Positions 1 to 4,967 of a DNA stretch of 26,536 nt are shown piece after piece. This stretch comes from a virus. The position numbers and the translations under genes are program-made. The notes under the pieces were generated by a model. It was not told the DNA's origin. It searched no databases and saw nothing but the letters and a program-made list of their open reading frames with translations. Each line of letters opens with the position of its first letter. Positions within the stretch are counted from its first letter, which is position 1. The stretch spans positions 1-26,536 of the IMG/VR virus record IMGVR_UViG_3300002144_000203; one strand, given 5' to 3'.

Positions 1-12
1 GGAGTTGAATGA
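1..12 (+). CDS. 3' end of an upstream gene (partial)
   Basis: The first four codons read Gly-Val-Glu-stop (GGA GTT GAA TGA). The gene at 211-420 ends in nearly the same way (Phe-Gly-Val-Glu-Glu-stop), so this may be the tail of a related small gene. The stop codon overlaps the next ATG (TGATG), and its GGAG would be the ribosome binding site of that next gene. Only four codons are visible, so the call is tentative. Confidence 0.3.
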   Translation, partial: GVE

Positions 13-137
13 TGGGTGAAGAATATAGTTTGTGGAAATTTGTAAATGTAGATTGCATCAACTACATCTGTATCAATAATTATTCTAGGCATCATGCTAA
101 ACGTCTTATGCTTGGTTTTAAAACATACAAGGATTAA
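12..137 (+). CDS. Small hypothetical protein, 41 aa
   Basis: The ATG overlaps the upstream stop codon, and GGAG at 1-4 sits at a good Shine-Dalgarno distance. The 41-residue product is basic towards its C-terminus (RHHAKRLMLGFKTYKD) with no signal peptide or recognised domain. Close packing with its neighbours and the good ribosome binding site support translation. Small unassigned genes of this kind are typical of the early regions of marine T4-like phages. Function unknown. Confidence 0.5.
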   Translation: MGEEYSLWKFVNVDCINYICINNYSRHHAKRLMLGFKTYKD

Positions 138-140
138 AGA

Positions 141-209
141 ATGATTGAGATTGTAGCACTGATTTGCGTAGTTGGACCAACGATTGTTGTACACTACTTG
201 GGGAAATAA
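141..209 (+). CDS. Possible 22-aa hydrophobic peptide
   Basis: A 22-codon ATG frame (MIEIVALICVVGPTIVVHYL...) fits the gap between two small genes. The upstream AAGGATTAAAG includes a plausible ribosome binding site, and the stop lies one base before the next ATG. The peptide is hydrophobic enough for a single membrane helix. So short a frame could arise by chance. The tight tandem spacing is its only support. Confidence 0.3.
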   Translation: MIEIVALICVVGPTIVVHYLGK

Positions 210-210
210 T

Positions 211-420
211 ATGAACGAACGAATTAAACAACTTGCTGAACAGGCTGGATGGGGTAAGGGAGAAACACATGACGATTGTATACAGTGCAGTCCTTTTGAC
301 AAAGAAAAGTTTGCCGAGTTGATTGTTAGGGAATGTGCTAAAATTGCCGATATCGCAGATGAAAACAAATGCGAATGGATTGGTGGCAATGTCTTAACAC
401 ATTTCGGAGTTGAAGAATGA
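211..420 (+). CDS. Small hypothetical protein, 69 aa, MNERIKQLAEQAG type
   Basis: The product begins MNERIKQLAEQAG and continues with FDKEKFAELIVRECAKIA, a pattern I recognise from small unassigned genes that recur, sometimes in several copies, in marine T4-like phages. A TTG start at 172 would overlap the 22-codon frame upstream and lacks the conserved MNERIK beginning, so the ATG at 211 is preferred. Two predicted amphipathic helices dominate. There are three Cys (two in the C-I-Q-C pair) but no clear metal site. The last codons overlap the next gene (GAATGA). Probably early-expressed. Function unknown. Confidence 0.75.
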   Translation: MNERIKQLAEQAGWGKGETHDDCIQCSPFDKEKFAELIVRECAKIADIADENKCEWIGGNVLTHFGVEE

Positions 421-551
421 TCAAGTATATTACAAACAAACGAGGTACAATTAATCTACCTTGGGAGTCCGGTCTGCTCGAATGGCTTAGAGAAAATTAT
501 CCAGCAAGCGATTATAGAATTGTAGAGGTATCTCCGGACATTGTTACTTGA
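417..551 (+). CDS. Small hypothetical protein, 44 aa
   Basis: The ATG overlaps the preceding TGA (ATGA), an arrangement typical of translational coupling. GGAG at 405-408 is the likely ribosome binding site. The 44-residue product (MIKYITNKRG... ending in SPDIVT) has no recognised domain, signal peptide or membrane segment. Its stop codon lies inside the -35 hexamer of the promoter for the UV endonuclease gene, so it marks the end of this small-gene cluster. Function unknown. Confidence 0.55.
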   Translation: MIKYITNKRGTINLPWESGLLEWLRENYPASDYRIVEVSPDIVT

Positions 552-576
552 CAAAATATAGCAATGATAGTATAAT
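548..576 (+). promoter_or_regulatory. Perfect sigma-70 promoter for the UV endonuclease gene
   Basis: TTGACA at 548-553 and TATAAT at 571-576 are separated by exactly 17 bases, matching the bacterial housekeeping-sigma consensus at every position. Transcription would start near 583, leaving a leader of about 25 bases before the ATG at 609. The -35 hexamer overlaps the stop codon of the preceding gene. In T4-like phages such promoters are read by unmodified host polymerase early in infection. Confidence 0.85.
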
Positions 577-608
577 ATAAACTAAGCTAACAAACATTAG
601 GCAAACAC

Positions 609-1625
609 ATGATTCAACGTATAGGCTTCGCATGCAAATACATGCACCCAGATCAAACACAATCTAAGAAACTGCTTGAAGAAATTCAGCGGCCACTAAA
701 TACTAAGTCAACTACAGTACAGTGGTTGAACAGGCAGACTAAAGAAATTGCAGAGCAAAGGTTGTGGGACATTATGGAACACAACATTGCAGCTTACGGG
801 AGATTGATAGAATATGTCGGTAGCTTACCACAAGGTCTTAGAATGGTTAGACTCGGCAGCGATTGTCTTCCTGTTTACACTCAGCAGGATTGGCGGTACT
901 ACTGGCGACTACCAGACGTTATTGCCTATTGTGAAAGAGAGTTTGCCAAGGTGGGCGAGACTGCTCGTAGGCTTGATGTACGTTTGTCTATGCATCCTGG
1001 CCAGTTTACTGTTCTTGCTAGTGATGACGCTGATATTGTTGAGCGTAGTATAGAGGAGTTTGAGTATCACACGGATATCATCAGGTGGATGGGCTACGGT
1101 CGCAAGTTTCAAGACTTCAAGTGTAATGTCCACATATCAGGTAGACAAGGTCCAGCCGGTATCAAAGCCGCTCTTACCCGCCTCACACCGGAAGCAAGAA
1201 ACTGTATTACTATCGAAAACGACGAAAACAAATGGGGTCTCGAACACAGTCTTGAGCTTGCAGACGATCTCGCTCTGGTGCTAGATATCCATCACCACCT
1301 GTGCCGTGAAGGTGAATACATACAGCCCACCGACGATAGATTTAAACGTGTAATTGACAGCTGGCGTGGTGTACGTCCTGCAATACATTATTCATACAGT
1401 CGTGAAGAATGGGTAGGACACATTGATACAAATACTAAGCCAGACTTTCCTGCATTACTAGAGCAAGGTTATAAGAAAGCAAAACTACGTGCTCATAGCG
1501 ATTGGTATCCGAATAAGGCAGTAAATGACTGGGCACTAAGCTTCTTACCTTATACAGATATCATGTGCGAGTCAAAATTTAAGAACCTAGCATCAATAGA
1601 GTTATACAACTATGCCAAATCATAG
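609..1625 (+). CDS. uvdE: UV DNA damage endonuclease (UvdE/UvsE family)
   Basis: The product (338 aa) resembles UV damage endonuclease, a metal-dependent TIM-barrel enzyme that nicks DNA 5' of pyrimidine dimers and some other lesions to start excision repair. The family pattern runs through the whole chain: RIGFACKY at the N-terminus, RLGSD (81-85), LSMHPGQF (126-133), NVHISG (173-178), IENDE (202-206), LDIHHH (225-230), IHYS (259-262) and AHSDW (295-299). Candidate metal ligands include His129, His175, Glu203, Asp226, His229, His260, His296 and Glu321. Length is normal for the bacterial family, and no key motif is missing. AGG at 599-601 is a weak ribosome binding site. The strong host-type promoter suggests early expression, fitting repair of phage DNA in sunlit water. 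The 3' end overlaps the next gene by 14 bases. Confidence 0.93.
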   Translation: MIQRIGFACKYMHPDQTQSKKLLEEIQRPLNTKSTTVQWLNRQTKEIAEQRLWDIMEHNIAAYGRLIEYVGSLPQGLRMVRLGSDCLPVYTQQDWRYYWRLPDVIAYCEREFAKVGETARRLDVRLSMHPGQFTVLASDDADIVERSIEEFEYHTDIIRWMGYGRKFQDFKCNVHISGRQGPAGIKAALTRLTPEARNCITIENDENKWGLEHSLELADDLALVLDIHHHLCREGEYIQPTDDRFKRVIDSWRGVRPAIHYSYSREEWVGHIDTNTKPDFPALLEQGYKKAKLRAHSDWYPNKAVNDWALSFLPYTDIMCESKFKNLASIELYNYAKS

Positions 1626-1839
1626 CACAGACAGCTGGATGTTCAACAATCGCAGATTAGAGCAGGCGCAGAAGATTTCGTTATTGCCTAGACGTTGCTT
1701 CATAACGGATAAGCAACTTTGGCTTAAACGTTGCGAAGTGATTACAAGTATGGTAACAGGACCAGGTGATGCTATTTATGAAACATACTGGTGCGATACT
1801 AAAGCGTTTTTATTATACGAACTAAAACGCTCACGATAA
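1612..1839 (+). CDS. Conserved-looking hypothetical protein, 75 aa
   Basis: This frame starts inside the end of the UV endonuclease gene (14-base overlap), so it is probably co-transcribed and translationally coupled with it. The product is basic and soluble, with three Cys and aromatic-rich stretches such as TYWCDTKAFLLYEL near the C-terminus. It has no signal peptide or metal motif. I recall similar short proteins in marine T4-like phages but cannot assign a role. Its TAA stop lies within the late promoter box of the next gene, so the early and late units meet here without a gap. Confidence 0.7.
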   Translation: MPNHSTDSWMFNNRRLEQAQKISLLPRRCFITDKQLWLKRCEVITSMVTGPGDAIYETYWCDTKAFLLYELKRSR

Positions 1840-1842
1840 ATA
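1834..1842 (+). promoter_or_regulatory. T4-type late promoter box (CGATAAATA)
   Basis: CGATAAATA differs slightly from the T4 late consensus TATAAATA, which is recognised by the gp55 sigma factor with the gp33/gp45 co-activators. The same 9-mer occurs before four other genes in this window. It lies 18 bases before the ATG at 1861, followed by GGAG at 1849-1852, and overlaps the stop codon of the preceding gene. Confidence 0.75.
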
Positions 1843-1860
1843 CTATATGGAGAATACACA

Positions 1861-2148
1861 ATGAATTATCTAGCAAAAATGTACGGACGCAAGCAAATAC
1901 CAGCATTGCAGAGTTCGCCTGATAAGAATCCTAATCGTGTTAGCGGCGGCCTAAAGGCACAAGGTAGTGATCACTTTACTATGATAGCCGAGAATGGTAT
2001 GGAACAACAGATCCCTACACAACGCTATGTGCAGAGTTTGGAAGAGCAGTCAAGAAAACAGCGAGCAGCTATTACCGTCCTAGAACGTAAGCTAACTCGC
2101 TGTGAAACTGCTATTGAACAGCTAAAGGGTATGATTAGGCCTTCTTAG
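1861..2148 (+). CDS. Hypothetical late protein with C-terminal coiled coil, 95 aa
   Basis: A late box and a GGAG ribosome binding site precede the ATG. The N-terminal half is polar and rich in Asn, Pro and Gly (KNPNRVSGGLKAQGSDH). Residues about 57-92 form a likely coiled coil (SLEEQSRKQRAAITVLE, then LTRCETAIEQLKGM). Late expression and a coiled coil suggest a minor virion component or assembly factor, but no family is recognised. The 3' end overlaps the oppositely oriented gene at 2135-2488 by 14 bases, so the two converge tail to tail. Confidence 0.7.
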   Translation: MNYLAKMYGRKQIPALQSSPDKNPNRVSGGLKAQGSDHFTMIAENGMEQQIPTQRYVQSLEEQSRKQRAAITVLERKLTRCETAIEQLKGMIRPS

Positions 2149-2488
2149 AAAGTTTAAGCACTTCTTTAACTAGTTCTTCTTTTTTCTTACGTCTGTCAAT
2201 GTCAACACCGTAAGTTGCTAGTGCAAAATCTTCTAAACCTTGTTTAGTAAGTTTAGATAAACTTGCTTTAGTAACTTTCTCCACTGCAACTTTTTCTTCT
2301 GGTCGTACTGTTGGAAACGGCCAGTTGGTTGTTGTATCAAGTTCTTTTACTGCTTTCTTACTTACTGCAACTTCTGGTTTCTTAGCTGTAATAACTGCCG
2401 GTGTTGTAGGCACAATTACAGGAACTTCCTGTACTGGTGTTGCTACATCTTCTGCTGTTACAAATAAGTTTTTTATCCATTTAAACAT
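2135..2488 (-). CDS. Small protein with C-terminal HeH/SAP-like helical domain, 117 aa
   Basis: This minus-strand gene has TAGGAG (2495-2500 on the complement) just upstream of its ATG. Residues 1-75 are a low-complexity Val, Pro, Thr and Lys linker after a short N-terminal MFKWIKNLFV helix. Residues about 77-113 (LSKLTKQGLEDFALATYG, then KKEELVKEVLKL) have the helix-extended loop-helix pattern of HeH/LEM/SAP-type domains. In other phage proteins these often bind DNA or act as adaptors. Nucleic-acid binding is therefore an inference, not shown. Its 5' end shares a palindromic AT-rich region with the divergent gene at 2545. Confidence 0.75.
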   Translation of the reverse strand: MFKWIKNLFVTAEDVATPVQEVPVIVPTTPAVITAKKPEVAVSKKAVKELDTTTNWPFPTVRPEEKVAVEKVTKASLSKLTKQGLEDFALATYGVDIDRRKKKEELVKEVLKLSKKA

Positions 2489-2508
2489 AATTATCTCCTA
2501 TAGGAACT

Positions 2509-2525
2509 AATATTTACTAAATATT
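2509..2525. promoter_or_regulatory. Palindromic divergent late-type promoter
   Basis: AATATTTACTAAATATT is a perfect palindrome around a central base. Each arm contains TAAATA, the core of the late promoter, in opposite directions. It lies between the divergent genes at 2135-2488 (minus) and 2545-2709 (plus), 19-20 bases from each start codon, the same spacing as the other late boxes. It lacks the CGA start of the other boxes, so activity is inferred. Confidence 0.5.
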
Positions 2526-2544
2526 TACAACAAGGAGACTAGAA

Positions 2545-2709
2545 ATGGTTAAAGCATGGATTAAGAAAAGATTAGACGAGCGTACTTCACTAGACGGTGC
2601 AGTACTTATTGGCGTAGGACTAGTAATACTAATAGCAGGACCGTTTGCTAAACTAGCAGCATATGCAGCAATTGCATACGGTGCATGGACAATTTGGAAA
2701 TCAGAGTAA
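2545..2709 (+). CDS. Small membrane protein, 54 aa, two predicted helices
   Basis: AAGGAG at 2532-2537 lies 7 bases before the ATG. The protein begins with a basic stretch (MVKAWIKKRLDER). Two hydrophobic segments follow, at about 18-32 (GAVLIGVGLVILIAG) and 35-50 (AKLAAYAAIAYGAWTI), separated by Gly-Pro and ending WKSE. This predicts a hairpin in the inner membrane with both ends in the cytoplasm. It resembles short membrane proteins I recall from marine T4-like phages. It could modify the host envelope, but no holin or immunity function can be shown from sequence. Confidence 0.72.
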   Translation: MVKAWIKKRLDERTSLDGAVLIGVGLVILIAGPFAKLAAYAAIAYGAWTIWKSE

Positions 2710-2727
2710 TTGTAATAAATTGTAACA

Positions 2728-2756
2728 TTGCACTAATATAGGTTGCAATATGTAAT
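2728..2756 (+). promoter_or_regulatory. Possible weak host-type promoter before the copper enzyme gene
   Basis: TTGCAC (2728-2733) and TGTAAT (2751-2756) are 17 bases apart. The -10 element matches 5 of 6 consensus bases, but the -35 matches only 3 of 6. No late box of the CGATAAATA type precedes the ATG at 2798; TTTAAATA near 2764 is a weaker alternative. Given the AT-rich background this is a tentative call. Confidence 0.3.
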
Positions 2757-2797
2757 ATATGTGTTTAAATAGTAATAGTTCCCAGGAGAATTATTAT

Positions 2798-4081
2798 ATG
2801 AAATATATTACAGCAGCACTAGCAGCGTTATTCCCACTTGTCCTATCAGCACAAACATACACTAACGAAGTAGCAAGTATCATCAACGATAATTGTGTAG
2901 TGTGTCATCGTGCAGGCGGCATTGGGCCAATGAGTTTTGAAACATACGAGCAAGTAAGACCGTGGGCTCCTCTTATACAAATGAGAGTAGCAAACAGAGA
3001 AATGCCTCCATATGCTTACGATCACGGTATTGGCATACAGGATCTACAAGGCGATTGGCGACTTTCACAAGAAGATATTGACACAGTTGTTGCGTGGGTA
3101 AACACAGGCTCGCAGTATGGAGATCCTGACACAGTAGTACAGTCAGTTGACTTGGGCGATCCAGAAGCATGGAACTTTGAAGCAGACTTTGGTGCACCAG
3201 ACGCAATCATTCCTTCAGTAGCAATAGACATTCCTGCAAACGGAAATGATCTTTGGCACAAGCACTTAGTACCAACAGGACTAACTGAAGACAGATGTAT
3301 CAAAGCAGTACAAGTTAAACCACGTGGCGAAGCTAAGGCTGTCGTACATCACGCTAACTCAAGTATCATAACATCAGAAGGGCGTGAAGGCATGCTCACT
3401 GAGTACGCTATGGGAAAGTGGGGAGAGATCGTGCCAGAAGGAGTATGTCGCACGATCCCCGCAAACGCAGAGATCAGTTGGGATATTCACATGTTCCCAG
3501 GTGGACTTGGCGCAATGGCTCCAGGAGCGGTTATCAAAGACAACGTAGTGGAGATTGGACTCTGGTTATATACCGAAGAGGAAAGCGCACAACTGAAATA
3601 CAAACAAGATTTGAGTTTGTATCGCCTTGGAGATCAGGACGATTTAGTAGTCCCACCCAATGGATATGCAATGACTCAGGGCTTTCACAGTTTCGATCAT
3701 CCTGTACGTTTAGATAGTTTTCAGCCACACGGACACTTGCGTATGAATGCAGCAAGTTTAGAAATCTTCTATCCAGAAACAGGACGCACAGAACAGATTA
3801 GTCAGATAAGCAAGTGGAGTGCAACTTGGCATCACAGTCATTTGTATGCTCCAGAAGCTGCACCACTAATACCTGCGGGCGCAGTTATTATACTAAAGCA
3901 GTGGTATGACAATACTGCTGATAATCCAAATAATCCTGATCCAGATATGTTTGTTATGGGAGGCTCAAGAACAGGAGATGAAATGACTCACGCTTGGCTT
4001 GCTATTACACACTTAGACGAAGAAGGATACATCAAACTAAAAGAGGAAAGAGATGAAAAATTTAATATTGCTAGTAAGTAG
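2798..4081 (+). CDS. Exported c-type heme / copper type II monooxygenase-like protein
   Basis: This 427-residue protein combines two modules. Residues 1-19 (MKYITAALAALFPLVLSA) look like a Sec signal peptide, so it should be exported. Residues about 23-115 carry one c-type heme motif, C33-V-V-C36-H37, with Met69 in MPPYA as a possible distal ligand. The rest resembles the dicopper ascorbate-dependent monooxygenases (PHM and dopamine beta-hydroxylase): His184-His185, His231, the His311-Gly-His313 pair and Met396 fall in the order of the PHM copper ligands (HH, H, HxH, M). Bacterial proteins fusing a cytochrome-like region to this fold are known; the substrate is usually unknown. The ATG at 2798 is chosen because AGGAG precedes it by 9 bases and the signal peptide starts there. 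The upstream in-frame ATG at 2759 would place a polar stretch before the signal. The host would have to supply heme, copper and cytochrome c maturation. Confidence 0.82.
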   Translation: MKYITAALAALFPLVLSAQTYTNEVASIINDNCVVCHRAGGIGPMSFETYEQVRPWAPLIQMRVANREMPPYAYDHGIGIQDLQGDWRLSQEDIDTVVAWVNTGSQYGDPDTVVQSVDLGDPEAWNFEADFGAPDAIIPSVAIDIPANGNDLWHKHLVPTGLTEDRCIKAVQVKPRGEAKAVVHHANSSIITSEGREGMLTEYAMGKWGEIVPEGVCRTIPANAEISWDIHMFPGGLGAMAPGAVIKDNVVEIGLWLYTEEESAQLKYKQDLSLYRLGDQDDLVVPPNGYAMTQGFHSFDHPVRLDSFQPHGHLRMNAASLEIFYPETGRTEQISQISKWSATWHHSHLYAPEAAPLIPAGAVIILKQWYDNTADNPNNPDPDMFVMGGSRTGDEMTHAWLAITHLDEEGYIKLKEERDEKFNIASK

Positions 4082-4226
4082 TATTATTATAACAGGATGC
4101 ACTAGTTCAGGTTACAATGGTCCGCATGAGTTTGATTGGATGCCTGAGCGAATAGTATGGGAGCAAAATATTAGAAATTGTAGGAGTGCGGACGTTTGTA
4201 GAGCAGAAACACTGTTTAGACGATAA
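4053..4226 (+). CDS. Small predicted lipoprotein, 57 aa
   Basis: The frame starts inside the 3' end of the heme/copper enzyme gene (29-base overlap) with GAGGAAAG just upstream. The N-terminus MKNLILLVSSIIITGC has a basic start, a hydrophobic core and a lipobox (I-T-G-C16), so Cys16 should be lipidated and the protein anchored facing the periplasm. The mature part is about 42 residues and includes two Cys (43 and 49) that could form a disulfide. The overlap suggests coupled translation with the exported enzyme and perhaps a shared role. A spanin subunit (Rz1) was considered, but it is not proline-rich and no Rz partner is visible. Function unknown. Confidence 0.68.
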   Translation: MKNLILLVSSIIITGCTSSGYNGPHEFDWMPERIVWEQNIRNCRSADVCRAETLFRR

Positions 4227-4230
4227 AAGT

Positions 4231-4244
4231 TAAACTATAGTTTA
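4231..4244. other. 14-bp palindrome at a convergent gene junction
   Basis: TAAACTATAGTTTA is a perfect palindrome just after the stop of the lipoprotein gene (4226) and overlapping the stop of the convergent minus-strand gene (4235-4237). It could form a short AT-rich stem and act as a weak bidirectional terminator, but it has no GC-rich stem and no clear T-run. Confidence 0.25.
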
Positions 4245-4522
4245 CCAATAGGCGTAGAGCTACTAGCAGTCATATTCCATTTCTGTTTTTGTTCTACGCC
4301 TTTCTTTTGAGCAAATTTCTTACTATCACAGTTCTTACATACGTGAAAGTAGGAATTACTCAACCGTTTAGGATCCATACTGCCTCTAGCACGAGTAAAC
4401 TCTACGTCACAATTATCACACCTAAACACACACATAGTTGTTTCACGCTTGTATGCATGTTCCTTGCCTGTTTTACTAACTCGTGTATGCCGTGTTTGCT
4501 TTTTAAATTCTCTTATAAACAT
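4235..4522 (-). CDS. Zinc-ribbon-like hypothetical protein, 95 aa
   Basis: Encoded on the minus strand between two rightward units. The N-terminus is strongly basic (MFIREFKKQTRHTRVSKTGK). Two Cys pairs, C35-x2-C38 and C62-x2-C65, could bind zinc, with YFHVCKNC at the second knuckle. The C-terminal third is Lys/Gln-rich and probably disordered. I recall similar proteins in marine T4-like phages. A role in nucleic-acid binding is plausible but unproven. The ATG at 4522 is preferred to one at 4570, which would add a hydrophobic, low-complexity extension across the late promoter of the divergent gene. The start lacks an obvious ribosome binding site. Confidence 0.72.
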   Translation of the reverse strand: MFIREFKKQTRHTRVSKTGKEHAYKRETTMCVFRCDNCDVEFTRARGSMDPKRLSNSYFHVCKNCDSKKFAQKKGVEQKQKWNMTASSSTPIGKL

Positions 4523-4554
4523 AACTATATTTACATTAAGATTATAAAATGAAA

Positions 4555-4563
4555 CGATAAATA
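4555..4563 (+). promoter_or_regulatory. T4-type late promoter box (CGATAAATA) before hesB
   Basis: Identical to the other four late boxes. It lies 22 bases before the ATG at 4586, with AAGGA at 4574-4578 as ribosome binding site. It begins the unit carrying the Fe-S carrier and the giant structural protein. Confidence 0.8.
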
Positions 4564-4585
4564 TTATCATAAGAAGGATTATTCA

Positions 4586-4951
4586 ATGACAATTTGTACA
4601 CTATCTGACACTGCAAAGAAACAAATCGACACAATTTGTGAAGAAAATGAGTGCTATGCAGTAACACTTAACCTAAAAGGCGGCGGGTGTGCAGGGTTTG
4701 AATACGAATGGGGAACATTAGCAACTCCAGAAGAGGTAGAAGCTAACGACATAGTCCTAAAAACAGACACAAACTGCACTTTTGTAATTGGTGCAGCAAG
4801 TATGATGTTCCTTGTAGGAACAGAGATAAATTATAAAAAAGATATTATGGGTTCAATGTTTGAAATCATTAACCCTAACGCAAAATCAGCGTGTGGGTGC
4901 GGTATAAGTGTAAACTTTGACGTAGACAAATTAGCAATTCCAGCAATATAA
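4586..4951 (+). CDS. hesB: A-type iron-sulfur cluster carrier (HesB/IscA-like)
   Basis: This 121-residue protein has the signature of A-type Fe-S carriers, which hold and transfer Fe-S clusters to apoproteins: Cys35 in GGGCAGFEY and the C-terminal Cys103-Gly-Cys105-Gly. The spacing (C35 to C103, 67 residues between) is right for the family. Further Cys at 4, 18, 23 and 64 are not family ligands. Homologues are reported as auxiliary genes in marine myoviruses. The gene has its own late promoter, and its stop is only 16 bases before the 2915-residue virion protein, so it is expressed at the time of virion assembly. It may mature a virion protein or be packaged in the tail. Supporting host Fe-S supply is the alternative. 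Confidence 0.9.
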   Translation: MTICTLSDTAKKQIDTICEENECYAVTLNLKGGGCAGFEYEWGTLATPEEVEANDIVLKTDTNCTFVIGAASMMFLVGTEINYKKDIMGSMFEIINPNAKSACGCGISVNFDVDKLAIPAI

Positions 4952-4967
4952 TAACGGAGCAAGATAA

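Noticed and set aside
2759-2797. Upstream in-frame ATG at 2759 as start of the copper enzyme gene
   Set aside because: It would add 13 polar residues before the signal peptide and has no ribosome binding site, whereas AGGAG precedes the ATG at 2798.
4053-4226. Rz1-like spanin identity for the small lipoprotein
   Set aside because: It is not proline-rich, no Rz-type transmembrane partner overlaps it, and no endolysin or holin gene is nearby.
4528-4535. TGTAAATA on the minus strand as late promoter of the zinc-ribbon gene
   Set aside because: It ends only about 5 bases before the ATG at 4522, far closer than the 18-23 bases of the other boxes, which would leave almost no leader.
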